From assembly GCA_028865305.1 (NCBI GenBank), contig JAGWKM010000001.1:58762-122761 (forward strand): 64,000 bases of DNA, written 5' to 3'. Source of the DNA: Patescibacteria group bacterium (lineage in GTDB: Bacteria > Patescibacteriota > Minisyncoccia > UBA6257 > 2-01-FULL-56-20). Under the pieces are notes generated by a model, which saw only the letters and a program-made list of their open reading frames with translations, had not been told where the DNA came from and ran no database searches. Position 1 is the stretch's first letter; the number at the start of each line of letters is the position of its first letter. Made by a program: the position numbers and the translations under genes. Below, one piece after another: positions 41,385 through 51,000 of this stretch.

Positions 41385-42413
41385 ATGACGATCATCAAAA
41401 TCATCAGCTCGGCATTGGCAAACCTTAATCCTCGCCAACAGGAGGTCTTGAACGCGCGGTTCGGCCTTGAAGGCGAGAATGAAGGGGAGACGCTGGCCGC
41501 GATCGGCGATCGTCTGCATGTCACCCGCGAGCGCATCCGCCAGATCGAAAACAGCGGTATGGCTCTCGCAAAAGCAAACCTGGCTAAGAACGAGGAGGCG
41601 AATGCCCTTCTTGCGAAGGTCCAAAAGTTTATCGTTGGCAAGGGCGGCATCGCCGGCAAGCCGGAAACGGTTGAATTCGCGAACGCGATCGCAAAGGGAA
41701 CCCGCGAAACCCACCTGGACTTTTTGGCTGAGGCGACCGGTGCGTTTTATTCCCGCCGCGAGGACGATGAGTTTGTGCCGTTGTATTACAGCGGTGAAAA
41801 AGAATTCAAAACTGCGAAGGCGTTCGTGGATGGCTGGGTTGGCATGCTCCATTCGAACCGCGACAACGTCTTTTCCGGCAATTACCGGACGGAACTCGCG
41901 AACTATTCGAAAATGAAGGGCATGGTTGGCCCGAACGTGGAGAATTTCCTTGGGCTTTCAAAGCAAATCGGCATGAATCCGTATGGCGACACCGGTTTGC
42001 AGGAATGGCCGGAAATCAACCCGAAGACCATCCGCGACAAAATCTATCTGGTATTGAAGAAAAAGAGCGAGCCACTCCACTTCGTGGATATTGCGGAACA
42101 TATCAATAAAGTCGGTTTCGACAGCCAGAAGGCGCTTGGTCCGACCGTGCACAATGAATTGATCAAAGACGGCCGTTTCGTGCTCGTCGGCCGGGGCATG
42201 TACGGCCTGCGCGAAGATGGCTACGAACCGGGCATCGCGCGCGAAGTCATCGCGAAAGTGCTGAAGGAAAAAGGGCCGCTCGCGCCGCGCGAAGTGGTTT
42301 CGCAGGTCACGAAGCAGCGCATGTTCAAACCGAATACGATCGTGATCAATCTCCAGAATAAGAATCTGTTTGAGCGCTTGCCGGATGGCCGGTATCGCGT
42401 GCGGGAAGCGTAG
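41385..42413 (+). CDS. Sigma-70 region 4-like protein with HARE-HTH domain
   Basis: Residues 1-62 match sigma region 4: LANLNPRQQEVLNARFGLEG and LAAIGDRLHVTRERIRQIENSGM, the part that reads the -35 element. The middle (residues 65-200) is unassigned. Residues 215-290 look like a HARE-HTH winged helix (IYLVLKKKSEPLHFVDIAEHINK...GRFVLVGRGMYGLRE), the domain of the Firmicutes RNA polymerase delta subunit, and a further winged helix follows (APREVVSQVTKQRMF). No sigma region 2 is present, so it is probably a transcription modulator, not a full sigma factor. Two promoters precede it. Confidence 0.78.
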   Translation: MTIIKIISSALANLNPRQQEVLNARFGLEGENEGETLAAIGDRLHVTRERIRQIENSGMALAKANLAKNEEANALLAKVQKFIVGKGGIAGKPETVEFANAIAKGTRETHLDFLAEATGAFYSRREDDEFVPLYYSGEKEFKTAKAFVDGWVGMLHSNRDNVFSGNYRTELANYSKMKGMVGPNVENFLGLSKQIGMNPYGDTGLQEWPEINPKTIRDKIYLVLKKKSEPLHFVDIAEHINKVGFDSQKALGPTVHNELIKDGRFVLVGRGMYGLREDGYEPGIAREVIAKVLKEKGPLAPREVVSQVTKQRMFKPNTIVINLQNKNLFERLPDGRYRVREA

Positions 42414-42415
42414 GG

Positions 42416-42537
42416 GTGGGCAAGTGCCCAATGACAAATGTCTGATGGTAAACGAATGTAAGGAATGTCCCAGTGCCAAACGTTGGACACTCCTCCCATT
42501 GGACATTCGTTAGGCATTAGCCGTTTGTCATTTGTCA
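42416..42537. repeat. Long palindromic heptad-repeat element
   Basis: AATGACAAATGTCTGATGG and TGTCCCAGTGCCAAACGTTGG on the left half; ATTGGACATTCGTTAGGCAT and TTTGTCATTTGTCATTTTA on the right. The halves are largely complementary, giving a hairpin of about 120 nt before the membrane protein gene. Confidence 0.75.
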
Positions 42538-42541
42538 TTTT

Positions 42542-43825
42542 ATGGATTTCGTATCTTCCCAACTTCAAATTTTTCTCCAATCCGTCGGCGCGGCCTGGAA
42601 CGCTGTCTGGTGGATTGTCGTCCCGGCGATTGCCCTGGTCGTTTTTTTGGATTTTTGGCTTATCTATGTCCGGTCGAAATTCTTGAAGGCGGTCACCTGG
42701 CAGCTTCTTGAGATCAAGATCCCGAAAAATGTCCTGAAGACCCCGAAGGCGATGGAGCAGATCTTTGCGGCCGCGCATACGCCGTATTCTTTTGGTATTA
42801 AAAAGTTCAACAAGTGGTTCAAGGGGCAGGTCGAGCTTTGGATGTCGTTTGAAATCATGGGCCGCGCGGGCGAGAGCCATTTTTACTTGCGCCTGCCGTC
42901 GCAATTCCGCAACATGATGGAGGCGGCGATTTATTCGCAATATCCGGAAGTGGAGATCACAGAAGCGGAGGATTATGTCGCCGAGATGCCGCAGACGTTG
43001 CCGAACAAGGACATCCAGATTTTCGGTTACGACCAGATTTTGGGCAAAGAAAATTATTATCCGATCCTGACCTATCCGGCATTCGAGGCAAACGTGGAGG
43101 AGCAGCGTTTGGATTCGATTGCGCTTTTAATGGAAGGCATGGCGAAACTGAAAGATGAGGAGCAGATGTGGATGCAGATTCTGGTCACGCCGACTGGCAC
43201 CGACTGGGGCAAGGAAGGCGAGAAGGCGGTGAACAAGATTTTGGGCATCGAGGAAAAGAAAACCACCGGCGGCGGCCTCAATTTCAGCCTGGGCGTGACG
43301 CTCGGGGAAGCGCTTACGGCACCCTTTCAGCATCCGAGCATGGAGCCGGCCAAGCCGCAGAAATCCGAAAGCCAGAACCTCAACCTGAAGGCGCTCGCGG
43401 CGACGCCGATCATGAAAGAAGTGACCGAGGGAATCCAGCGGAAAATTTCCAAATTGGCATTCGAAACCACGGTCCGTTTTTTGTACCTTGACCGGCGGGA
43501 ATCATTTAAAGGTGATAACATTAACTCGGTAACCGGTTTCTTCCGGCAGTTCTATACGCAGCACATGAATTTTTTCCGCGTGAACCTGCCGACACTGCCG
43601 ATTGCGAAAGGTTTTTTCAAGAAAACTAAAATCGAACTCAAGCGGCACGCGCTCTATACGGCCTATCGCATCATGCGGCGGTTGCCGAAGCAATCCATTT
43701 TGAATATCGAAGAACTCGCGACGATCTACCACTTCCCGATTGCGGCGGTGACGACGACCGAGCTTGAAAAAATCGCGTCGAGGAAGGGAAGCCCGCCGGC
43801 GAGCGTGCCGACGATCGAGGACTGA
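42542..43825 (+). CDS. Membrane protein paired with a HerA/VirD4-like ATPase, 427 aa
   Basis: One N-terminal membrane helix (AVWWIVVPAIALVVFLDFWLIYV) and a large cytoplasmic part with strand-rich segments (GRAGESHFYLRLPSQFRNMMEAAIYSQYPEVEI...QILVTPTGTDW). This arrangement resembles conserved patescibacterial proteins encoded directly before a TraG/VirB4-like ATPase, as here. It may be the membrane platform for that ATPase, possibly in DNA transfer or pilus function. The function is inferred from position. Confidence 0.7.
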   Translation: MDFVSSQLQIFLQSVGAAWNAVWWIVVPAIALVVFLDFWLIYVRSKFLKAVTWQLLEIKIPKNVLKTPKAMEQIFAAAHTPYSFGIKKFNKWFKGQVELWMSFEIMGRAGESHFYLRLPSQFRNMMEAAIYSQYPEVEITEAEDYVAEMPQTLPNKDIQIFGYDQILGKENYYPILTYPAFEANVEEQRLDSIALLMEGMAKLKDEEQMWMQILVTPTGTDWGKEGEKAVNKILGIEEKKTTGGGLNFSLGVTLGEALTAPFQHPSMEPAKPQKSESQNLNLKALAATPIMKEVTEGIQRKISKLAFETTVRFLYLDRRESFKGDNINSVTGFFRQFYTQHMNFFRVNLPTLPIAKGFFKKTKIELKRHALYTAYRIMRRLPKQSILNIEELATIYHFPIAAVTTTELEKIASRKGSPPASVPTIED

Positions 43826-43828
43826 TTT

Positions 43829-43897
43829 TAGAGAACGGAGAATGGAAGCCGGAGAGTGGAACGATTCCAGCTTCGGGCTTCAATTCTCCTCGTTCCA
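43829..43897. repeat. Palindromic heptad-repeat element
   Basis: GAGAACGGAGAATGGAAGCC on the left, TTCAATTCTCCTCGTTCCAT on the right; the central GGAACGATTCCAGCTTC also pairs. Confidence 0.7.
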
Positions 43898-43905
43898 TTG
43901 CGTCT

Positions 43906-45675
43906 ATGTCTAACGAACTCACCAACAACGACATAACCCCCATCGGCGTCTATAACTTCCGCAACCAGCGGAAGAAATTCGGCATCAAAGTCGATGATCG
44001 GCGCCGGCACGTATACGTGATCGGAAAGACCGGCGTCGGCAAGACGACATTGCTTGAAAATATGGTGATCTCCGATATCCAGTCGGGAAAAGGGGTCGCT
44101 GTCATCGATCCGCATGGCGAGTTTGCCGAAAAAATGCTCGATTTCGTCCCCGAAGAGCGGCTGGAGGACGTTATCTATTTTGATCCGGCCGACATGGAGA
44201 ATCCGATTGCATTCAATCCCATGGAACAGGTTGGCGTCGAGGCCCGGCATCTTTTGGCATCGAGCCTCATGGGCGTCTTTAAGAAGATTTGGGCGGATGC
44301 GTGGTCGGCGCGCATGCAGTACATTTTGAACAATACGCTGCTTGCGCTCCTCGAATATCCGGGTGCGACGCTTTTGGGCATCATGCAGATGTTTTCGAAC
44401 AAGGCCTACCGAAAAAAGATCGTGGACAATCTCCAGGACGTAGTGGTCAGGTCGTTTTGGCAGGATGAATTCGCGGCTTATAGCCAAAAATTCGAAACTG
44501 AAGCGCTCGCGGCCATCCAGAACAAAGTCGGTCAGTTCGTTTCAAACCCGCTGGTCCGCAATATTTTAGGTCAGCCGCGTTCAACTTTGAATATGCGCGA
44601 GATCATGGACAAGGGCAAGATTTTTATTGCCAACCTTTCGAAGGGCAAGGTGGGGGAGGATAATTCCGCGCTGCTCGGCGCCATGATCATCACGCGGTTG
44701 CAGCTTGCGGCCATGTCGCGCGTAGATATTCCGGAGGACCAGCGGCGCGATTTCTTCCTATATGTCGATGAGTTCCAGAATTTTGCGACGGATTCGTTCG
44801 CGAATATCCTGTCCGAAGCCCGCAAATACCGTTTGAGCCTGATCCTGGCGCACCAATATATCGGCCAGCTGGTTGCGGCCGACAATAATACGAAGGTACG
44901 CGATGCGGTCTTCGGCAACGTTGGCACGATTGTTTCGTTCCGCGTCGGCGCGGCGGATGCGGAATTTTTGGAAAAGGAATTCATGCCGGAATTCCTGCAA
45001 AACGATCTCGTGAATCTCGCGAAGGCGAATATTTATATCAAGCTTATGATCGATGGCGTAGCGTCGCGGCCGTTTTCGGCGGAAACTTTGCCGCCGCAAA
45101 AGCTGCCGCTTGTAACCTATCGCGATGTCATCGTCAAAAATTCGCGTGACCGCTACGGGACTCCGAAGGCCATCGTAGAGGAGCGGATCAATGCCGAGAT
45201 TCATTCGGAGGGCGCGGTGGATGGCGTAGAGGAGAAAATGGGCCGGCGCGGCGAGCGGCCGTTGGCTGAGGTGTTGGGGGGAGGAGCAGGGAACAGGGGA
45301 CAAGGGACGGGGAACCGGCCTGCCGGCCGAAGCTTTAACGAAGGCCGGGGTCCGCGGACCATGGCGGGCTTCAGCCCGAGGAATGAGCGGCGCGACCTGA
45401 ATTTCGGCACGACAAATTCCGGGCAGGATGTGCGGCGCCAGGCCGAGGCCGGGGATATGATGCAAAAGCCGGATGTCATGAAAGAGTTCGCGCCGAGCCC
45501 GCGTGCTCCGGAAGCCGATAAGCCCAAACCGCTTACGCCGCTTGAAGCCGCCGCCGGCGTGCAGAACCCGCCGCAGCCGAAGAAATTTCCCAAGGCAAAT
45601 GTAGATATCGAAGCGCTCCGGAAGGCCATCCATGATTCGCTGAAGAAAAAAGGAGATGACGATAATGGAAATTAG
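43906..45675 (+). CDS. HerA/VirD4-like (type IV secretion coupling) ATPase
   Basis: Walker A is GKTGVGKTTLLE at about residue 40, followed by VAVIDPHGEFAEKML and the Walker B FFLYVDEFQNF at about residue 288, then SLILAHQYIGQL, all typical of TraG/VirD4/HerA-type DNA-pumping ATPases with no membrane segments of their own. The C-terminal 160 residues are low-complexity and contain an in-frame heptad insertion (GAGNRGQGTGNRP). The ATPase probably works with the preceding membrane protein. The gene is followed 6 nt later by trmD. Confidence 0.85.
   Translation: MSNELTNNDITPIGVYNFRNQRKKFGIKVDDRRRHVYVIGKTGVGKTTLLENMVISDIQSGKGVAVIDPHGEFAEKMLDFVPEERLEDVIYFDPADMENPIAFNPMEQVGVEARHLLASSLMGVFKKIWADAWSARMQYILNNTLLALLEYPGATLLGIMQMFSNKAYRKKIVDNLQDVVVRSFWQDEFAAYSQKFETEALAAIQNKVGQFVSNPLVRNILGQPRSTLNMREIMDKGKIFIANLSKGKVGEDNSALLGAMIITRLQLAAMSRVDIPEDQRRDFFLYVDEFQNFATDSFANILSEARKYRLSLILAHQYIGQLVAADNNTKVRDAVFGNVGTIVSFRVGAADAEFLEKEFMPEFLQNDLVNLAKANIYIKLMIDGVASRPFSAETLPPQKLPLVTYRDVIVKNSRDRYGTPKAIVEERINAEIHSEGAVDGVEEKMGRRGERPLAEVLGGGAGNRGQGTGNRPAGRSFNEGRGPRTMAGFSPRNERRDLNFGTTNSGQDVRRQAEAGDMMQKPDVMKEFAPSPRAPEADKPKPLTPLEAAAGVQNPPQPKKFPKANVDIEALRKAIHDSLKKKGDDDNGN
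45279..45316 (+). repeat. In-frame heptad repeat in the HerA-like gene
   Basis: GGAGCAGGGAACAGGGGACA-type units in the linker-coding region. Confidence 0.65.
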
Positions 45676-45681
45676 CTCTTG

Positions 45682-46335
45682 ATGCGATTCCATCTCATAA
45701 CGATTTTCCCCGAAATATTCGATTCTTATTTGAATGAGTCGCTTTTTAAGCGTGCCCAAAAAGAAAAGATTATTTCCGCAAAAATATATAACCTCCGCGA
45801 TTTTACGGCGGACAAACACCGCAAAGTGGACGACCGGCCGTTCGGCGGCGGGCCGGGGATGGTGATGCAAATCGAACCGATATACAAGGCAGTTCGATTT
45901 GCGGAAACGAGGAATAAGAAACAGGGGTCAAAAAAGCGGAAAATCCGGACAATCCTTTTTTCGACGCGCGGAAAAAAACTGGATGCGAGAACGGCAAAGC
46001 GGTTTTCGAAATACGACGATCTGATCCTGATCTGCGGCCGGTATGAAGGCGTGGATGAGCGCGTGGCGAAGTACGTCGCCGACGAGGAAATTTCGATCGG
46101 CGACTATATTCTCTCCGGCGGCGAACTGCCGGCGCTCGTGCTGATGGAGGCCGTCAGCCGGTTTATCCCCGGTTTTCTTGGCAAACAGGAATCGCTTGAA
46201 GAGATTAACGGCTCTTTCCCAACCTATTCCCGCCCCGAAATTTTCAATCCCAAGAAGGGCAAAAAATGGGTCGTACCTAAGGTTTTGCTCTCCGGCGACC
46301 ATAAAAAAATCCGGCAATGGCGGGCTGGGCATTAG
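45682..46335 (+). CDS. trmD: tRNA (guanine-N1)-methyltransferase
   Basis: TrmD methylates G37 of tRNAs reading CNN codons and prevents frameshifts. The SPOUT trefoil-knot motifs are clear: DDRPFGGGPGMVM, LICGRYEGVDERV and EEISIGDYILSGGELPALVLMEAVSRF. A short heptad-type insertion encodes RNKKQGSKKR at about residues 77-86. The ATG at 45682 overlaps the spacer after the preceding stop. The 217-aa length is normal. Confidence 0.96.
   Translation: MRFHLITIFPEIFDSYLNESLFKRAQKEKIISAKIYNLRDFTADKHRKVDDRPFGGGPGMVMQIEPIYKAVRFAETRNKKQGSKKRKIRTILFSTRGKKLDARTAKRFSKYDDLILICGRYEGVDERVAKYVADEEISIGDYILSGGELPALVLMEAVSRFIPGFLGKQESLEEINGSFPTYSRPEIFNPKKGKKWVVPKVLLSGDHKKIRQWRAGH
45904..45930 (+). repeat. In-frame heptad repeat in trmD
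   Basis: ACGAGGAATAAGAAACAGGG-type sequence, in frame, in a surface-loop region. Confidence 0.55.
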
Positions 46336-46507
46336 AACCCATCTCGAAAGTAGATTGATAATGCGGAGCTGCGGGCTTGGCGGTCTTTTTCGGCTGCGGC
46401 CCACAATTTCCTTCGCGGCATAGCACCGCTATTCCTTGCCGGAAGATCGCGTACCTCGCTCGAAAAATCCTCACCAATTCCGCTGGCCTGCTTTTGAGAT
46501 GGGTTCT
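46334..46507. repeat. Palindromic element C
   Basis: Terminal inverted repeats AGAACCCATCTCGAAAG (46334-46350) and CTTTTGAGATGGGTTCT (46491-46507), one mismatch. The left end overlaps the trmD stop codon. The 140-bp inside is GC-rich with small hairpins and no convincing gene. Confidence 0.6.
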
Positions 46508-46613
46508 CGTCCGATCGATTGAGTTTTGTAAAAATGGCCGCTTAAAGTCCGATCGGATATTAAGCTGCCGTTTTTTAATATTGTTTTAATAACAGGCTTT
46601 TATACTGGGAGCT

Positions 46614-48053
46614 ATGGCTATCGGTGACATTGCTTTCGGGCTCGCGGCTGGTTTTTTGAATGGCATTTTGTCGGCGGCTTTAGGATGGAATTTGGCCTTA
46701 GACGTCGGCATTTTGTCGGTCGGCTGTCTTGCGGCGCTTATCATAAGCCGGAGGCTTCGATTCTCGCAATTTTTCCTGGTTTTCCTGGTTTCTGTCCCGA
46801 TGGGAGCTTTTTATTATCATGCATACCTGCATTGGAAAGCTGCGGCAGACCGGTTTCCGGATCCCTCTGCGGTTTTTACGGCCGTCATTTCAGACGAACC
46901 GAAGATAAGTGGCAACTCCGTTTATTTTTCGGCAAACTTACGGCCGCCGTTTTCGGGAATGTTGGCCGTTTTCGCTTCTGCTTCGGACACTTTTCATTAC
47001 GGCGATTTGATTGAAGCGAAAGGCCCGATCCAGCCGGGGCGAATGCCAGGCGGCCGTCCTGCTGTTTTTTCGAAGGCGGTAGTCGTGTTTGGCGCGCATC
47101 AGGGATTTTGGCTGCGTGAAAAAATGATCGCTTTCAAGGAAGCGATTGAAGCCGAATTCCGGGAATTCCTTTCGGTGGATGCGGCGGCGCTGTTGGGCGG
47201 GATGACTTTCGGCGGTACGAGCGGCATGAGCAAAGGTTTCAAAGACGAAATGGCGGCATCGGGCACGTCATATGTGGCTTCGATGTACGGCGCGAAAATT
47301 TTTTACTTGGCATGGGCAATTGAACAGTCCTTGAAGCGTCGTCTTATGCGCCGGACGCGGTTTTTCGTGGCGGCAGCCGCCGTTATCCTTTTTGTCGCCA
47401 TGGCTGGTGCGTCATTGGTCGTGGTCCGCGCGGCTCTCATTGCGTTTTTGGGATTGCTGGCGAAAGAAATCGGCCGCCGGCTTTCGAAACGGAATGCCCT
47501 TGCGGTGATCGGGGCCGGCATGGCGATTTTTGATCCGACCATCATCATCCAGCCGGTTTTCACGCTTTCGTTTTTGAGTGTTGCGGGAATTTTGTATTTG
47601 GATCAGCCGCTCCGGATATTTTTGGGATGGAGAGGAAAAGGCGGCGGATTTCTGAAATGGCGCGAGAGCGTGATCATTGCGGCGGCGGTTTTGCTCGCGA
47701 TCATACCAGTGCTCGTTGCCGGCTCCGGGCAGGAGTTCTCACTGGCTATTTTCCCTTCGAATGCGCTTATCGGCATTTCCCTGCCATTCGCGATCGGCTT
47801 CGGATATTCGCTTGCATTCGCCGGATTCGTTTTGCGTTATCTCGGCGCCGCGGTCGCCGCGGTCGGTTCGGTGATTTTGTGGTACGATTTCGCCATCATA
47901 AAAATTTTTGCCGCATTCACCTTACCGCTGCCGATCGGTTTCAATTCAATAATTCCATTCGTAATTTATTACGCCGCTCTCGCTGGGTTTGCCTATTTTT
48001 ATCGCGAGCGAGTCCTTTCCGCTCGACTTCCCGATTATAAAAAAGCGCCATAG
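46614..48053 (+). CDS. comEC: ComEC/Rec2-type competence membrane protein
   Basis: ComEC forms the inner-membrane channel for single-stranded DNA in natural transformation. The protein has N-terminal helices, a DUF4131-like extracytoplasmic part (FTAVISDEPKISGNSVYF), and the competence domain with LLGGMTFGGTSGMSKGFKDEMAASGTSYV (split) and later helices with FDPTIIIQPVFTLSFLSVAGILY. The C-terminal metallo-lactamase domain of long ComEC proteins is absent. TATACT ends 7 nt before the ATG, giving a leaderless mRNA. CPR bacteria commonly keep competence genes. Confidence 0.9.
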   Translation: MAIGDIAFGLAAGFLNGILSAALGWNLALDVGILSVGCLAALIISRRLRFSQFFLVFLVSVPMGAFYYHAYLHWKAAADRFPDPSAVFTAVISDEPKISGNSVYFSANLRPPFSGMLAVFASASDTFHYGDLIEAKGPIQPGRMPGGRPAVFSKAVVVFGAHQGFWLREKMIAFKEAIEAEFREFLSVDAAALLGGMTFGGTSGMSKGFKDEMAASGTSYVASMYGAKIFYLAWAIEQSLKRRLMRRTRFFVAAAAVILFVAMAGASLVVVRAALIAFLGLLAKEIGRRLSKRNALAVIGAGMAIFDPTIIIQPVFTLSFLSVAGILYLDQPLRIFLGWRGKGGGFLKWRESVIIAAAVLLAIIPVLVAGSGQEFSLAIFPSNALIGISLPFAIGFGYSLAFAGFVLRYLGAAVAAVGSVILWYDFAIIKIFAAFTLPLPIGFNSIIPFVIYYAALAGFAYFYRERVLSARLPDYKKAP

Positions 48054-48064
48054 GGACGGCGCAT
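48039..48064 (-). terminator. Terminator of dnaE
   Basis: On the minus strand GCGCC / GGCGC with an 8-nt loop is followed by six T. It overlaps the 3' end of comEC. Confidence 0.65.
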
Positions 48065-48099
48065 TCGAAAACTACTTGCCATCAACAGGATTGCAAAGT

Positions 48100-51000
48100 T
48101 TAATCAAGCCGCTTCGCGTTCTCGCAGATCATTTTGACCTGCCCGTCGCGGCGCGACATTTTTCCGTCCACGATCACCACGGCATTATCGATCCATACCG
48201 GCTGCGTTTTCGTGTAGGTACTGTTGAAAACCACGACTTCAATGTTCTGCTGTGCCGCGTCTTCGATCGTCACGAAGGCCATCGGCTGGCCGGTTTTCGT
48301 CACGATCTTATGGATGCGCGAGATGAGCCCCGCCGTGCGCACGATCTGATTCTCGTTTTTCACCGCCATCAAATCTGCGATCGGTTTCGCGCCGTATTTC
48401 TTGAGCGTTTCGAGGTGCGAATTTACCGGGTGCTCGGAAAGGTAAAAACCGATCAGCTCTTTTTCCCAGGCGAGCTTTTCATTATTCGAGGCCGGCGCTG
48501 CCGGTTTTAATTTCAGGGTTGCGGCCGGCAGTGAATCGCCGAAAAGCGAATGGCCGTTGTTGCCGGTTGCGCCGCGCTTCATCGCGTTCGCGAATTTCAG
48601 GATATCATCCATGTTTTCGAGGATTTGGTTGCGTTCGACGCCGAGCGAATCCAGCGCGCCGCTCTTTGCCAGGCTTTCGAGCGATTTTTTGTTCAGGTCC
48701 TTGTGCTGGATGCGCGTGAGGAACTGTTCGAAGCCGGCGAACGGGCCGCCGCGCGCGCGCTCCTCGATGATTGCCTTCGCGATCTCCGAGCCGACATTTT
48801 TGATGGCCAAAAGGCCGAAGCGGAGCCGGTCGCCCTCCGGCGTGAAATTGATGTAGCTTTTGTTCGCGTCCGGTCCGAGGACTTCAATGCCCGACTGCTT
48901 GGCTTCCTGCACCAAGACCGAAATCCGTTCGACGTCGTTTAGCTCCGCGTTCAGCGTCGCCGCCGCGAACTCTTCCGGGTAATGCGCTTTGAGGTACGCC
49001 GTTTGGTACCCGATCATGGCATAGCACGCGGCATGGCTCTTGTTAAACCCATAGCGCGCGAATGGCGGGAAGAGCTCCCAGATTTCCTTCGCGATTTTCG
49101 GCGGGATGCCGTTCTTGATCATACCGCTCGTCAGTTTTTCCTTTTGTTCATCAAGCAACGATTTGATCTTTTTGCCGATGGCCTTGCGGAGCGTGTCGGC
49201 CTCGGCGAGCGAATAGCCCGCGAGGTCGCGCGCGATGCGCATCATCTGTTCCTGGTAAACGCCGATGCCGTAGGTATTTTTCAGGATTGGTTCGAGCTTT
49301 GGATGGAGGTAGGTGATCCTCTCTTCGCCGTGTTTGCGCTTGATAAAGGACGGGATCAGCTCCATCGGCCCCGGGCGGAAGAGCGCCACGAGCGCGATCA
49401 GGTCTTCGATGCCGGTCGGTTTGATCTCTTTCATATAGCGGCGCATCCCCGAGCTTTCGAATTGGAACACGGAAGTCGTATCGCCTTGCTGGAGCAGTTG
49501 GAACGTCTTTTGGTCGTCGAGCGGGAGGCGCGAAACGTCCACGGTTTCGCCGCGCAATTCCTTGACGAGCCGCACCGCTTCTTCGATGATGGACAGGTTC
49601 CTCAATCCGAGGAAGTCGATCTTCAGCAAGCCGAGGTCTTCGACGGCGTGCATCTCGAATTGCGTGATGAGGATTTCCTTGTCTTGCGGCGCGAATTGCA
49701 GCGGCACCCGTTCGTCGAGCGGATCTTTCGCGATCACGGTGCCGCAGGCGTGTACCGATGCGTGCCGCGCGACGCCCTCAAGGTGCCGCGCCGTGTCGAT
49801 CAATTTTTTCGCTTCCTCGTTCGAGCTGTAGATTGCCTTCAGATCCTCGACGCGCTTCAGGCATTCGTCGAGCCATCCTTCCTTCATGCCCTGGGTCGGG
49901 TTGAAGGGAATCAGCTTGGCGATCTGGTCGCAAAACTGGTAGGAATAGCCCATCGCGCGGCCGGCATCGCGGATTGCCGCGCGTGCCGCCATTGTCCCGA
50001 ACGTGATGATGCGTGCCACGCGGTCCTCGCCGTATTTCTCGCGGGCATAGGCCAGGACTTCGTCCCGCCGCAGGTCGGAAAAATCGATGTCGATATCCGG
50101 CATTTGGATGCGTTCCGGATTTAGGAAGCGTTCAAAAAGCAGATCGTAGGTAAGGGGATTGATATCGGTGATGCCGAGTACGTAAGAAACGATGCTGCCC
50201 GCGGCCGAACCCCGGCCCGGGCCGACGGCGATGCCGTGCGTCCGCGCCCAGCTGATCAAGTCCTGCACGATAAGGAAGTAATCCGCGAAGCCGGTTTTTT
50301 CGATGACGCCGATTTCGTATTCCAGCCGGTTTTTCACCGCTTCGGTTTGCGCTTCCGGCGGAAATCGCCGCGGCAGCCGTTCTTCGACGAGCTCCCGGAG
50401 ATATCGGTTTGCCGTTTTTCCTTCCGGCTTCGGGAAATCCGGCAGCAGGGTTTTGCCGAGTTCCAATTCGACTTTGCAGCGGGCGGCAATTTCCGCGGTC
50501 CGCGCGACGGCATCGGGACCGCCGGGAATCGATTTGAATTTTTCCGCCATGGCTTCCGGCGATAAAACCGAAAAGTCGTCTTCTTTCATGGTCATCCGGT
50601 CGTCATCCGAAAGCTGGTTGCCGGTTTGGACGGCGAGCAGGACGTCATGATAGGAAGCATCCTCGGAACGGAGATAGTGGCTATCCTGGGTCGCGACGAG
50701 CGGGATTTTCGTTTCTTCGGAAAGTTTGACGAGCAGCGGTTCCAGTTTTTCCGATTCCGGCACGTGCGGATGCTTCTGTATTTCGAGAAAATAATTTCCA
50801 ACGCCGAAGAGCTCCTGGTAGGCGAGCGCGCACTGTTTTGCCTCTTCGAATTTTCCGGCAAGGAGTATCTGCGCAATTTCTCCGCCGAGGCAAGCGGAAA
50901 GCGCGATCAGCCCTTCGTGGTGTTCGCGGAGCAGGTCTCGGTCAACGCGTGGTTTGTAATAAAACCCTTCGAGGTGCGCTTTGGTGACTAATTTGATCAG

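Noticed and set aside
48982-50124. Open frame of 380 codons opposite dnaE
   Set aside because: Shadow of the DnaE polymerase core, rich in Arg/His/Phe, no start signals.
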